64,000 nucleotides of DNA from Nitriliruptoraceae bacterium (lineage in GTDB: Bacteria; Actinomycetota; Nitriliruptoria; Nitriliruptorales; Nitriliruptoraceae). The DNA lies in assembly GCA_003565155.1 (NCBI GenBank), contig PXDB01000027.1, positions 1 through 64,000 on the forward strand. Direction: 5' to 3'. The notes under the pieces were generated by a model. The model was not told the DNA's origin. It saw nothing but the letters and a program-made list of their open reading frames with translations, and made no database searches. Of the stretch, positions 35,701-43,783 are shown in pieces. Positions within the stretch are counted from its first letter, which is position 1; each line of letters starts with the position of its first letter. The position numbers and the translations under genes are program-made.

Positions 35701-36653
35701 GGCTGTTCGACACACGCGACCCGGGAGCTGCACCCCGGCTCGCCGCACCCCTGCCGGAGCCCGCCGACGGGCCGGCCTTCAGCGGCGCGGGGGCACTCTC
35801 ACCCGACGGTGACCTGCTCGCCCACGGCACCCTGACCGGGGAGGTGCTGCTGTACGAGGTCACCGATCCTTCCGCGCCGCGCCCGGTCGGGGAACCCCTC
35901 ACCGGGTCGGAGCAGCTGGTGGAGACCGTGGCCTTCAGCCCCGACGGCCGGGTGCTGGCCGCCGGTGGTGTGGACACCGACGTGCGGCTGTGGTCCCTGG
36001 ACGACCCCACGGCGCCGCAGCCCCTGGCGGTCCTCGACGCGCCCGGCGAGATCGTCCTCAACCTCGCCTTCGACCCCACGGGCCGCCTCCTGGCCGCACC
36101 GAGCGCCGACAACCACGTGTACGTCTTCGACCTCGCCGACCCTGCGCAGCCCGTCGCGCTACCCCGGCTGGACGGCTCCGACAGCGAGGCCTACGCGGCC
36201 GCCTTCTCCCCTGATGGACGGGTGCTCGCGACCGCCGGCTCCGACGCCGAGGTGGTGCTGTGGGACCTCGACGACCCCGCCGCCCCGGAGCGGCTCGGCG
36301 AGCCGGTCGCCGGCCCGACGGGCCGGGTGTACGACCTGGCCTTCGACGCCGACGGGGGCCGGCTCGCCGGGGCCGTGGTCGACGGCCGGACCTGGGTGTG
36401 GGACGTCGCCGACCCCACCGAGGTGACCCGTGTCGCCGTGCTCGGCACCGGCACCAGCCCGATGTACACCGTCGCCTTCCACCCCGAGCGGGACCTGTTG
36501 GTGGCCAGCGGCGCGGACGGTCTGGTGCGACGTTGGGAGCTCGACACCGCGCAGGCCGCGGAGGCGATCTGCGCCCGGGTCGGGGAGGTGATCACCGAGG
36601 AGGAGTGGTCCCTGCACCTGCCCGAGCGGCCGTACGACCCACCCTGCCGCTGA
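32796..36653 (+). CDS. HTH-nSTAND-WD40 repeat protein
   Basis: A 1285-residue signalling ATPase. Residues about 25-85 are an Xre-type HTH (LRDLAAAVGSSPSTLSGWCR). The nSTAND ATPase starts at 110 (PYPGLAAFGRDDADRFFGRE), with Walker A GASGSGKSS at 161-169 and Walker B VLLVDQLEEL near 217; the helical winged part ends near 490 (ISHEALLAAWPRLQEW). A span lies at 545-568, so the propeller and the ATPase would be on opposite sides unless the segment is buried. Residues 625-1270 are about twelve to thirteen WD40-type repeats ending WDVRDPA..PTP-like. STAND proteins oligomerise on ligand binding in signalling or defence; the trigger is unknown. Confidence 0.92.
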   Translation: MGTRTNRETGSEGRHRSALEGVTSRARFGALLTDLRQRSGRSLRDLAAAVGSSPSTLSGWCRADSLPFPAQFDTFRAMLRELGVEDPEPWIATLVELRSGRAGRTSTPDGVHEVPYPGLAAFGRDDADRFFGREALVARAMDRWTTALARPDRPRLLLLVGASGSGKSSLLHAGLRPALEQAGHTTTSMTPGSDAVARLQQHLAATATDRANAPPPVLLVDQLEELFTSSEDPATPAAFLRRLEELADPNHPHGIAVLAAVRIDFYEELVASAGRTDTLEDAQLLVDPLAPDELRRAIVEPARQVGIEVDDELVETLLRDFVPSSSVTGVHDAGSLPLLSHALQETARRARGGPLSVAAYHAAGGLHGAVERSAEEVFTRLASREQEQLRQVLLRLVHVENGMLATRRVAAQSELGGLLEPGEGDGLHALLEPMVQARLLTLHADTVEISHEALLAAWPRLQEWIEQDRDAIRLHRRIAEATHLWLGSDRDDSALARGVLLEAMREATEPGSGALQLTSTEAAYLDASVERAQAEERATRRRNRRLVLLATVTSALAVLAAALTVVATTARSDALLARDEALSRQLALVAERLAETDPSLGAELAVAGYRISDTTEARSALLDAAAAPRATRVLGGPGTTVVTTSPDGTLIAAGDSAAAEVQLLVAGDADATPELAGTIALDDPTLEIYALALDPAAQLLAVGDTAARVALWDVRDPAAPTPVTGELRGPEGPIQHLAFSTDGTEVVAVGLGDGAFRWDVRDPAAPTPLDLLPVDDITWSAAYHPDGDLLAVGDDGGRITLWDLTAGDTPETVATLTPTDRAILSLDLSPDGELLVAGSRAGGVYAWELATTIDPQPATIPEADFDSWINTLAFTGDGTYLAVGSSDGQLRLWEREGWRLLGALRHPAALTGLAFTADPPRLVTGAADGTTRRWSLSQILPTSLEGRVWGVGFTADGARLAAFSGQETRLFDTRDPGAAPRLAAPLPEPADGPAFSGAGALSPDGDLLAHGTLTGEVLLYEVTDPSAPRPVGEPLTGSEQLVETVAFSPDGRVLAAGGVDTDVRLWSLDDPTAPQPLAVLDAPGEIVLNLAFDPTGRLLAAPSADNHVYVFDLADPAQPVALPRLDGSDSEAYAAAFSPDGRVLATAGSDAEVVLWDLDDPAAPERLGEPVAGPTGRVYDLAFDADGGRLAGAVVDGRTWVWDVADPTEVTRVAVLGTGTSPMYTVAFHPERDLLVASGADGLVRRWELDTAQAAEAICARVGEVITEEEWSLHLPERPYDPPCR

Positions 36654-36766
36654 CGCCTACCGTGGGGTGTCGACGCGGTGCAGGGCAGCACCCCCTGGAC
36701 CGCGGGGGATGCCCCACAGGCACGCCGCGCACCGCGATGAGGCGGAACGGGAAGGAAGGGACGCAC

Positions 36767-37756
36767 ATGCGGACACGACCGATGCCACGGGTGGGACACG
36801 AGGTGTCCGAGATCGGCCTCGGATGCTGGCAGATCGGCGGTGGCTGGGGCACGGTCACCGACGACCAGGCACGGCAACTACTGCACGTCGCCCTCGACGC
36901 CGGCGTCACCTTCCTCGACACCGCGGACGTGTACGGCGACGGCCGGTCGGAGCGGCTGGTGGGTTCGGTGGTCGCCGAGCGTGGGGACCACGACCGCGTG
37001 CTGGTCGCGACCAAGGCCGGTCGCCGCGCAGACCCCCACGTGCCGGAGGCCTACCACGCCGAGTCGCTCAGGGGCTGGGTGACGCGCAGCCTCGACAACC
37101 TCGGGGTGGAGCGGATCGATCTCCTGCAACTGCACTGCCCACCAACCCCGGTGTACGACGACGACACCGTGTACGACGCTCTCGACGCCCTGGTCGGCGA
37201 GGGGCTGCTCGCCGCGTACGGCGTGAGCGTGGAGACCTGTGACGAAGCCCTGACCGCGATCGCGCGTCCGCACGTCGCCAGCGTCCAGATCATCGTCAAC
37301 GCCTTCCGCCAGAAGCCCCTGGAGCAGGTGCTCCCGGCGGCGGCCGCAGCCGGTGTCGCCGTCATCGCCCGCGTGCCGCTGGCCAGCGGCCTGCTGTCGG
37401 GACGCTACGACCTCGACACCACCTTCGCGGCGGACGACCACCGCACCTTCAACCGCCACGGGGACGCCTTCGACGTCGGTGAGACCTTCGCCGGGGTGCC
37501 CTTCGAGGTGGGTGTGCAGGCCGCCGGCGAGGTCGCGCAGCTCGCGGGTGACGACCTGCCGCCGGCCCGCCTGGCTCTGCGGTGGCTCCTCGACCAGCCG
37601 GAGGTGACCACGGTGATCCCCGGCGCACGGTCGAAGGACCAGGTCGCCGGCAACGTGGCGGCCAGTGCGACGCCGCCGCTGGGCGCGGACACCCACCGGC
37701 GGCTGCAGGCGATCTACGACACCCACGTCCGCGGGCACGTGCACCACCGCTGGTGA
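36767..37756 (+). CDS. Aldo/keto reductase
   Basis: A 329-residue NADPH-dependent oxidoreductase with a TIM barrel. LDTADVYGDGRSERLVG near residue 46 holds the catalytic Asp and Tyr, VLVATKAGRR the Lys, and LLQLHCPP the His; IPGARSKDQVAGN near 285 is the NADPH-binding end motif. Substrate unknown. ATG 36767 with AAGGAAGG upstream. Stands alone after the nSTAND gene. Confidence 0.94.
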   Translation: MRTRPMPRVGHEVSEIGLGCWQIGGGWGTVTDDQARQLLHVALDAGVTFLDTADVYGDGRSERLVGSVVAERGDHDRVLVATKAGRRADPHVPEAYHAESLRGWVTRSLDNLGVERIDLLQLHCPPTPVYDDDTVYDALDALVGEGLLAAYGVSVETCDEALTAIARPHVASVQIIVNAFRQKPLEQVLPAAAAAGVAVIARVPLASGLLSGRYDLDTTFAADDHRTFNRHGDAFDVGETFAGVPFEVGVQAAGEVAQLAGDDLPPARLALRWLLDQPEVTTVIPGARSKDQVAGNVAASATPPLGADTHRRLQAIYDTHVRGHVHHRW

Positions 37757-37885
37757 CCCGACCGCACCCGGGCGCGACGGCGAGGCAGCCGCCCGCAGCG
37801 CCCCTTCCCACCGCCCCGGTTCCTCCATAAGGTGGTTCGAGCCGGGCCGCACCTCCGCATCGCCGTGGTCCGGGGGAGCTGGGTC

Positions 37886-39001
37886 ATGGGAGAGATCCGG
37901 GTGCTGGTCGGGACCAGCAAGGGCGCCTTCGTCCTCACCGCCGACGAGGGCCGAGCCGAGTGGCGGGTGGACGGTCCGCTGTTCGGCGGCTGGGAGGTGT
38001 ATCACCTGGTGGGCTCCCCAGCCGACCCGGACCGTCTCTACGCCTCACTCTCGAAAGGCTGGTTCGGCCAGGTCGTCCAGCGATCCGACGACGGCGGCCG
38101 ATCCTGGCAGTCAGCCGGCAACGACCTGCGCTACGAGGGCGAGCCCGGTACGCACCAGCACTTCGACGGATCGGCGCAGCCCTGGCGGTTCACCCGCATC
38201 TGGCAGCTCGTGCCGGACCACGCCGACCCGGACAGCGTCCTCGCCGGGGTGGAGGACGCGGCGCTGTTCAGGACCACCGACGGCGCCATGACCTGGCGGG
38301 AGCTCCCGGCACTACGGTCCCATCCCACGGCGGCCGGCTGGGCTCCAGGAGCAGGTGGGCTGTGCCTGCACACGATCCTGGCGGATAGCGGTGACAACCA
38401 GCGGTTGCTGGTCGCCATCTCCTCGGCGGGGGTCCTGGCCTCGGAGGACGGCGGCACCTCGTGGGAGTTGGCCACGACCGGTCTCCGCTCCGACTTCCTC
38501 CCCGACCCTGAGGCCGAGGTCGGTCACTGCGTCCACAAGCTGGCCCGGCATCCGGGGCGTCCCGACCGGGTGTACATGCAGAAGCACTGGGACGTCCTGC
38601 GCAGCGATGACCACGGCTACAGCTGGCACGAGATCAGCGGTGACCTGCCCACCGACTTCGGGTTCGCTATCGCTGTCCACGCCCACGACCCGGACACCGT
38701 GTACGTGGTACCGATCACCAGCGATGAGCTCCACTTCCCGCCCGACGGACGTCTACGGGTCTACCGCAGCCGCACGGCGGGTGGCCGCTGGGAACCGCTG
38801 ACCGCCGGACTCCCGCAGCGGGACTGCTACGTCAACGTCCTGCGGGACGGGCTTGCGGTCGACACCCTCGATCCGTGCGGTGTCTACCTGGGGACCACGG
38901 GTGGTCAGGTCTACGTGTCCGCGGACGAGGGCGAGCAGTGGCACACGATCGTGCGCGACCTGCCGCGAGTGCTGTCGGTGGAGGTGCAGACGCTGCCATG
39001 A
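37886..39001 (+). CDS. BNR/YCF48-like beta-propeller protein
   Basis: A 371-residue protein with no signal peptide. Sialidase-type Asp-boxes recur: SDDGGRSW (near 72), TTDGAMTW (near 132), SEDGGTSW (near 188), SDDHGYSW (near 247) and SADEGEQW near the end, giving a six-bladed propeller. It is annotated as exo-sialidase or glycosyl hydrolase in relatives, but no catalytic set of sialidases is evident. ATG 37886 has GGGGAG 8 nt upstream. Its stop overlaps the MoaD gene (ATGA), a coupling that suggests a shared function. Confidence 0.88.
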   Translation: MGEIRVLVGTSKGAFVLTADEGRAEWRVDGPLFGGWEVYHLVGSPADPDRLYASLSKGWFGQVVQRSDDGGRSWQSAGNDLRYEGEPGTHQHFDGSAQPWRFTRIWQLVPDHADPDSVLAGVEDAALFRTTDGAMTWRELPALRSHPTAAGWAPGAGGLCLHTILADSGDNQRLLVAISSAGVLASEDGGTSWELATTGLRSDFLPDPEAEVGHCVHKLARHPGRPDRVYMQKHWDVLRSDDHGYSWHEISGDLPTDFGFAIAVHAHDPDTVYVVPITSDELHFPPDGRLRVYRSRTAGGRWEPLTAGLPQRDCYVNVLRDGLAVDTLDPCGVYLGTTGGQVYVSADEGEQWHTIVRDLPRVLSVEVQTLP

Positions 39002-39336
39002 CCGAGGGCGGGACCCCGGACCAGCGCGCCGTCACGACGGTGCGCGTGGCGTTGCCCCATCAACTCCGCGTCCTGGCAGGTATCCACGGTCCAGCCGAGG
39101 TCCAGGTCGCGGGCAACGTCACCCTCGGCGCGACCCTGGACGCCTTGGAGGCGGCCTACCCGCCCCTGGCCGGAACCATCCGAGACCGGGAGACTCGACG
39201 GCGGCGCGCCATGATCCGCCTGTTCGCTGACGGCGCCGACCTGTCGGACGCGGACGCATCCACCCCCCTGCCGGGGGTCGTGACCTCCGGCCAGCAACCC
39301 TTGCGGCTGGTGGGTGCGATCGCCGGAGGGGCGTGA
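38998..39336 (+). CDS. MoaD/ThiS family ubiquitin-like protein
   Basis: A 112-residue small sulfur-carrier-type protein: [17 protein letters not shown], a central [20 protein letters not shown] (the helix of the beta-grasp), [13 protein letters not shown] and a C-terminal [12 protein letters not shown]. The usual di-glycine end is present but is followed by one extra Ala, so it would need trimming, or would not be activated, before use as a carrier. Translationally coupled to the upstream propeller gene. No molybdopterin or thiamine genes are nearby. Confidence 0.88.
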   Translation: MTEGGTPDQRAVTTVRVALPHQLRVLAGIHGPAEVQVAGNVTLGATLDALEAAYPPLAGTIRDRETRRRRAMIRLFADGADLSDADASTPLPGVVTSGQQPLRLVGAIAGGA

Positions 39337-39358
39337 GCTCTCCGGCGCAGCACCCGGC

Positions 39359-41317
39359 TCAGTTGAACAGGTTGCGGAACCACTCCACGACGCGCTCGAA
39401 GAAGCCCTCGAGGTCCTCGGTGTCGAACTCCGGCACCTCCGGGAGCTCCGGGAGGCCGGGCCCCTCGCCGTTCTCGGGGTCGGGCTCCGGCTCCGGATCC
39501 GGGTCCGGGTCGGGCTCCGGCTCCGGGTCGGGCTCGGGGTCCGGTTCGGGCTCCGGCTCCGGGTCCGGTTCCGGGGCCTCCGGGCCCTCGCTGATCTCGA
39601 TGCTCACCGTCGCGCCGGGTGCCACCTCGGTGCGGGCGCCGGGATCCTGATCGACCACGATGCCGGCGGACTCGTCCGCGGGGACCCGGGAGATCAGCAC
39701 CTCGAAACCGCCGGCGTCGAGCAGCCGCAACGCATCCGACTCCTGCCTGCCGACGACCTGCGGCACCTCCACCGCCGCGTCCTCGTCCTCCTCCACGGCG
39801 AGCACGAGGTCGATCTCGTCGCCGGGGGCGACCACCACACCGGTGACCGGGTCGGAGGAGAGGACACGTCCCGCCGGGGTCTCGGCCGACGGCGAGAAAC
39901 GCACGATGCCGAGCTCGAGGCCGGCGTCCTCCAGCGCCCGTTCCGCGGGTCCGCGCCGCAGACCCACGACGTTGGGCACGACCACCTCGCCGGGTGGCGC
40001 CGCCGCGGTGAGGTCGACCTCGGTGCCGGTGCTGACCTCGCTGTCCGGCTCCTCGCTCTGCGCGAGCACCGTGCCGGGCTCGGCGTCCGACTCCTCGGTG
40101 TCCACCGCGCCGAGCTCGAGCTCCGCGGCCTCGAGCTGCTCGGTGGCGTCCTCCACGCTCGCACCGACCAGGTCGGGGACGGTGGTGGTCGGTCCACCGA
40201 ACCACCACAGCAGTACGGCCAGCAACGCCAGCACCGCCGCACCGACCCCCACCCACACCCAGGGGGACCGCTTCGTTGGCGCGAGGACGATGACGTGATC
40301 CTCCGGCACCTCGTCGGTCAGGGTCAGCTCCACCTCGGCCGCCTCGAACCCGTCGGCGGCGACCGCCAGACGGTGGGTCGCCGGCGCCTCGGCGCCGTGC
40401 TGCCGCCCGTGCCCGGGCTCCGCGGCGCGCGCAGCGGTGCTGTCCTGGCCGTGCTGGGCGATGGGCCCCACGGCGGTGGCCGCGGGCGCCGGCAACTGCG
40501 CCAGGGGGATCAGGAAACGGCCACCGGGGTCGGTGGCCGCCTGGCCGACCAGGTTCCCGTCGAGGTCGCGGAGCCGGACCTGCGCATCCAGCACCGGTTC
40601 CTCACCCTCCTCGGCGATCACCTGGCCCTGGAGCTCGGCGGGGTGGAGGTCCACCGTCAGCGGCGTGGCGAGCTCCTCCGCGCCGAGGGTGCGCCGGGCG
40701 GTGAAGTAGCCCGCGGCGGTGACCTCCAGACGGTGTGGCCCATGGCCGGCAACCTCGAGGGCGAAACGGCCGGTGCTGTCGGTCATCGTCCGGACGAGCT
40801 CGCGGCCCTCGGCGTCGAACAGCGTGACCGTGGCGTGGACCTCGTCGCCGGGTGCGGCGTCCACCGGCCGCACCGACCCGGTGCAGCGTGCGACATGCAG
40901 GTGGATCTGGACCCGGCCGCCGGGGTGGGTGTGCTCGTGCCGTTCCGTGAGCCGGCCCGTGGCGTTGACCACGATCTGGTAGGACCCGGGTTCGACCCCG
41001 GCCACGGTGAAGCGACCATCCGCCACGGTGCTCGCACGGCCCACCAGCTGGCCGTCCCGGGCGACCACCTCCACCTGGGCGGCGTCGATGGGCGCGCCGC
41101 TGTCGGCGTCGTTCACCGTGCCACGCAGCGGGGAGGGGCCCGTCGGCGCACCCGTGTCCATCGGCACCGTGGCGTCGTCAGCACCGGCCGCCCCGCCCGC
41201 GGCGCCGGCAGCCTCGGTGGGTTCGAGCCGGCGGGTCGGGTCGTCACCGCCCGGTGACGGCGGCGGCGGTGGCTGGCGGTCGCCATCCTGGGGTGGTGGC
41301 GATCCCGAGCTGCTCAT
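39359..41317 (-). CDS. Membrane protein with carboxypeptidase-regulatory-like and PASTA domains
   Basis: A 652-residue single-span protein. The N-terminal 50 residues are Pro/Gly-rich. Three Ig-like CarboxypepD_reg domains follow (about 60-140, 145-215, 220-340; e.g. LRGTVNDADSGAPIDAAQVE). A span is at about 350-372 (VWVGVGAAVLALLAVLLWWF), then three PASTA repeats (VPDLVGASVEDATEQLEAA, VPNVVGLRRGPAERALEDA, VPQVVGRQESDALRLLDAG), an Asp-Pro-Glu-Pro linker and an amphipathic end FFERVVEWFRNLFN. PASTA domains bind peptidoglycan; no kinase domain is present. GGAGG precedes ATG 41317. Confidence 0.88.
   Translation of the reverse strand: MSSSGSPPPQDGDRQPPPPPSPGGDDPTRRLEPTEAAGAAGGAAGADDATVPMDTGAPTGPSPLRGTVNDADSGAPIDAAQVEVVARDGQLVGRASTVADGRFTVAGVEPGSYQIVVNATGRLTERHEHTHPGGRVQIHLHVARCTGSVRPVDAAPGDEVHATVTLFDAEGRELVRTMTDSTGRFALEVAGHGPHRLEVTAAGYFTARRTLGAEELATPLTVDLHPAELQGQVIAEEGEEPVLDAQVRLRDLDGNLVGQAATDPGGRFLIPLAQLPAPAATAVGPIAQHGQDSTAARAAEPGHGRQHGAEAPATHRLAVAADGFEAAEVELTLTDEVPEDHVIVLAPTKRSPWVWVGVGAAVLALLAVLLWWFGGPTTTVPDLVGASVEDATEQLEAAELELGAVDTEESDAEPGTVLAQSEEPDSEVSTGTEVDLTAAAPPGEVVVPNVVGLRRGPAERALEDAGLELGIVRFSPSAETPAGRVLSSDPVTGVVVAPGDEIDLVLAVEEDEDAAVEVPQVVGRQESDALRLLDAGGFEVLISRVPADESAGIVVDQDPGARTEVAPGATVSIEISEGPEAPEPDPEPEPEPDPEPDPEPEPDPDPDPEPEPDPENGEGPGLPELPEVPEFDTEDLEGFFERVVEWFRNLFN
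39470..39580. repeat. Hexamer-rich repeat coding a Glu-Pro-Asp-Pro linker
   Basis: CTCCGG/GTCCGG units repeat within the PASTA-protein gene and encode alternating Pro with Asp or Glu, a stiff spacer. Such repeats expand and shrink easily. Confidence 0.8.
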
Positions 41318-41414
41318 CCTGGCGTCCTCCACCTCGGCCGGCGCGGGCGAAGGGCCCGGCACGCGCACCGGCAGCTTACGGCCACAGCGCTGACCGGGCC
41401 CGACCCCGGTGCGC

Positions 41415-42614
41415 TCAGCCCGGGGGCCGGTGGCCGTCCCCCACCCGCTCGAGGATGCCGCGCAGCACCTCTGCCGGGAGGGGGACGGGGTTGCCTGCGG
41501 TGGAGCTCGCCTGCTGGACGGCCGTCACCACCTCGTCGAGGAGCAGGCCGTCGAGGTCGAGGGGTGGCAGCTCGGCAGCGGCGACCAGGCGGTCGAACCA
41601 GGCGGGCAGCGCATCCGGTCCGTGCTCGCCGGTGGCGCGGAAGGCGAGCTCGGTGTAGCGGGCCAGCGCCGTGGTCTCGGCGGGGACCGGATCACCCTTC
41701 TGCCACACCGTGGAGGGCTCCGCGCGCAGGGCGTCGATGGTGGCGGAGAGCACCGGCCCCGCGAACCAGCCGCACAACGCGCCGTGGGCGAGGTCGCGCT
41801 GCCCACCGAGCACACCGGCGAAGCCGTGCACGGTGCCGAGCTTGGCGTTGGCAAGGGCGATCCCGCTCATGAGCGCCCCGTAGGCCAGGGCGTCGCGATC
41901 GGCGTCCCCGGCGTTGCCGTGCACCAGGCGGTCCAGAGCCGGCAGCGCCACCTGCGCACCCTCCATCGCCGCCGCCCGGGTCGGTGCCGTGGACAGCGGG
42001 GTGACGGCGGCCTCGACGAGTTGCACGACGGCGTCCATGCCGGCGGCCACCGCCACCGCGTGGGGGAGGTCCCGCCCGAGCTCAGGGTCGACCAGGGCGA
42101 GGTGCGGGGTCAGCCGTCGGTCGCGCAAGCTCACCTTCCGGCCTGCGTCGGGGACGCCGAGCACGGCGTTGTGTGTTGCCTCCGCCCCCGTACCGCTGGT
42201 CGTGGGGCACGCGAACACCGGCAACGGATCGATCACCAGGGGACGACCAGCACCGACCACCTCGAGATGGTCGCGGGGCGCGTGGTCACGGTTGGGCAGG
42301 AACGCGGCCAGCGCCTTGCCCGTGTCGATGACGCTGCCGCCGCCGACGGCGAGCACGAGCTCCGGTGCCGCCGGTCGGACCCGCTCCACCTCGGCGCTGA
42401 CCGCGTCGAGCACCGGCTCGCCGGTCACCAGCACCCGTGCCACCTCAGCGTCACGGTCGGGCAGGAGCCGGTCTACCACCGCCGAGGTGGAGCGGGAGGC
42501 GACCACCAGCAGACGGCGGCCCGCCGGCAGCAGGTCACCGAGCCCGTGGCTGGATCCGCGCCCGAAGCGCACCTCCCGAGGCAGGCTGAGGTGGAAGGCA
42601 TCGAGGCTGGACAT
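41415..42614 (-). CDS. Iron-type alcohol dehydrogenase family protein with altered metal site
   Basis: A 399-residue group-III dehydrogenase. LAVGGGSVIDTGKALAAF is the NAD(P) motif; CPTTSGTGAEAT and LVDPELGRDLPHAVAVAAGM follow. Metal ligands are usually Asp-x3-His and two His 14 apart. Here the first pair reads D-AVV-Q near 194-198, with Gln replacing His, while the His in TVHGFAG and AHGALCG (near 262 and 276) are kept 14 apart; the usual fourth His between them is Gly. It may use another metal, as do maleylacetate reductases and other relatives. ATG at 42614. Confidence 0.87.
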   Translation of the reverse strand: MSSLDAFHLSLPREVRFGRGSSHGLGDLLPAGRRLLVVASRSTSAVVDRLLPDRDAEVARVLVTGEPVLDAVSAEVERVRPAAPELVLAVGGGSVIDTGKALAAFLPNRDHAPRDHLEVVGAGRPLVIDPLPVFACPTTSGTGAEATHNAVLGVPDAGRKVSLRDRRLTPHLALVDPELGRDLPHAVAVAAGMDAVVQLVEAAVTPLSTAPTRAAAMEGAQVALPALDRLVHGNAGDADRDALAYGALMSGIALANAKLGTVHGFAGVLGGQRDLAHGALCGWFAGPVLSATIDALRAEPSTVWQKGDPVPAETTALARYTELAFRATGEHGPDALPAWFDRLVAAAELPPLDLDGLLLDEVVTAVQQASSTAGNPVPLPAEVLRGILERVGDGHRPPG

Positions 42615-42662
42615 GACGTACCCCCGGGGGTCGGGTGCGTCGCCGCTGGCCCGGTCGGTCGC

Positions 42663-43121
42663 TCAGCCGGCCTTTCGGTCCTTGAGGAAGGCCAGGGCGT
42701 CGTCGGCGTGGACGTCCATGTTGGTCTCGCTGGAGATGCGGTGCAGGACGTGCAGGTCACCGTCGACCACGATCGTCTGCCGCTTACTCGGGATCGGCCC
42801 GGGGCGCTTGGCGCCGAAGGCGCGGGCCACCGTGCCGTCGGGGTCGGCGATCAGCGGGAAGTCGAAGCGGTGCTCGGCGGAGAACCGGGCCTGGGTGTCC
42901 CGGTCATCGCGGCTGACCCCGACCCGCCGCGCGGCGACCTCGGCGAACTCCGCACCGAGGTCGCGGAAGTGGCAGGCCTGGGCGGTGCACCCGCCCGTGA
43001 AGGCCTTGGGGTAGAAGAAGACCACGAGGTGCTCGCCACCGGCCAGGTCCGAGAGCGTGGTGGTACGGCCGTCGTCGAGCTCGACGGTCAGGTCGGGTAT
43101 CCGGTCGGTGGTGGTGGCCAC
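42663..43121 (-). CDS. bcp: Peroxiredoxin, Bcp/PrxQ type
   Basis: A 152-residue thiol peroxidase reducing H2O2 and organic peroxides. FYPKAFTGGCTAQACHF gives the peroxidatic Cys45 and the resolving Cys50 five residues on, the PrxQ arrangement. GVSRDD and FDFPLIADPDGTVARAFG are further family motifs. The GTG at 43121 has AGGAG upstream. The thioredoxin at 50510-50884 could reduce it. Confidence 0.93.
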   Translation of the reverse strand: MATTTDRIPDLTVELDDGRTTTLSDLAGGEHLVVFFYPKAFTGGCTAQACHFRDLGAEFAEVAARRVGVSRDDRDTQARFSAEHRFDFPLIADPDGTVARAFGAKRPGPIPSKRQTIVVDGDLHVLHRISSETNMDVHADDALAFLKDRKAG

Positions 43122-43160
43122 GGGAGGGTCTCCTGGGTTGCGGGCTGCAGCTGCGGGCTG

Positions 43161-43200
43161 GGGTCAGGTTGGGGTCAAGTCGGGTCAAGTCGGGTCACGC
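43161..43200. repeat. Four 10-bp GGGTCAAGTC-type tandem repeats
   Basis: GGGTCAGGTT, GGGTCAAGTC (twice) and GGGTCACGCC in a row between the peroxiredoxin start and the YccF gene. Might be a small binding array; no factor known. Confidence 0.5.
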
Positions 43201-43308
43201 CGGGGTCGCTGCTGCCGTTGCAGCGTGCAACGACAGGGGTTCGGCGCCGGTGCGGCGACGGGTGTGCCGCGCAGTACGGTAGGGGTGCCCAGGCCGTGGG
43301 GGATCCCC

Positions 43309-43740
43309 GTGCGCACCATCGGCAACCTGCTGTGGCTGCTGCTCAGCGGCATCGAGATGGCGATCGCCTACGTGTTCGCGGCACTGGTCGCGGTCGTGCT
43401 GGTGATCACGATCCCCCTGGCGGTGCCCGCGGTACGGCTCGCCGGCTTCACGCTGTGGCCCTTCGGTCGGGTGGTGGTGCGCCGGGCCTCGGCAGGCGCG
43501 GGCTCGGTCGTCGCCAACGTCGTGTGGTTCGTCGTGGCCGGGTGGTGGCTGGCCCTGCTGCACGTCCTCTTCGGCCTGCTCCTCGCGCTGACCATCATCG
43601 GGATCCCCTTCACCGTGGCGCACCTGAAGCTGGCTGGCCTCGCCCTGAGCCCCTACGGCAAGGACGTGGTGGAGGCACGGTTCGCCCACCAGCACGAGGT
43701 GGTGGTCAGCGCACCGGCGCGGCCCGGGTCGCCCGGCTGA
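43309..43740 (+). CDS. YccF domain membrane protein
   Basis: A 143-residue integral membrane protein: RTIGNLLWLLLSGIEMAIAY, ITIPLAVPAVRLAGFTLWPFG, then a second YccF unit VVANVVWFVVAGWWLALLHVL and IIGIPFTVAHLKLAGLALSPYG. The doubled N.(L/V)W...GWWLAL..., (I/T)IPF...A..L and PFG/PYG pattern is that of the YccF family, function unknown. GTG 43309. TACGGT at 43274-43279 is a possible -10. Confidence 0.9.
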   Translation: MRTIGNLLWLLLSGIEMAIAYVFAALVAVVLVITIPLAVPAVRLAGFTLWPFGRVVVRRASAGAGSVVANVVWFVVAGWWLALLHVLFGLLLALTIIGIPFTVAHLKLAGLALSPYGKDVVEARFAHQHEVVVSAPARPGSPG

Positions 43741-43783
43741 ACCGGCCGCCTTGCGGCCCACCTGGCGCGACCACGCACCGACG

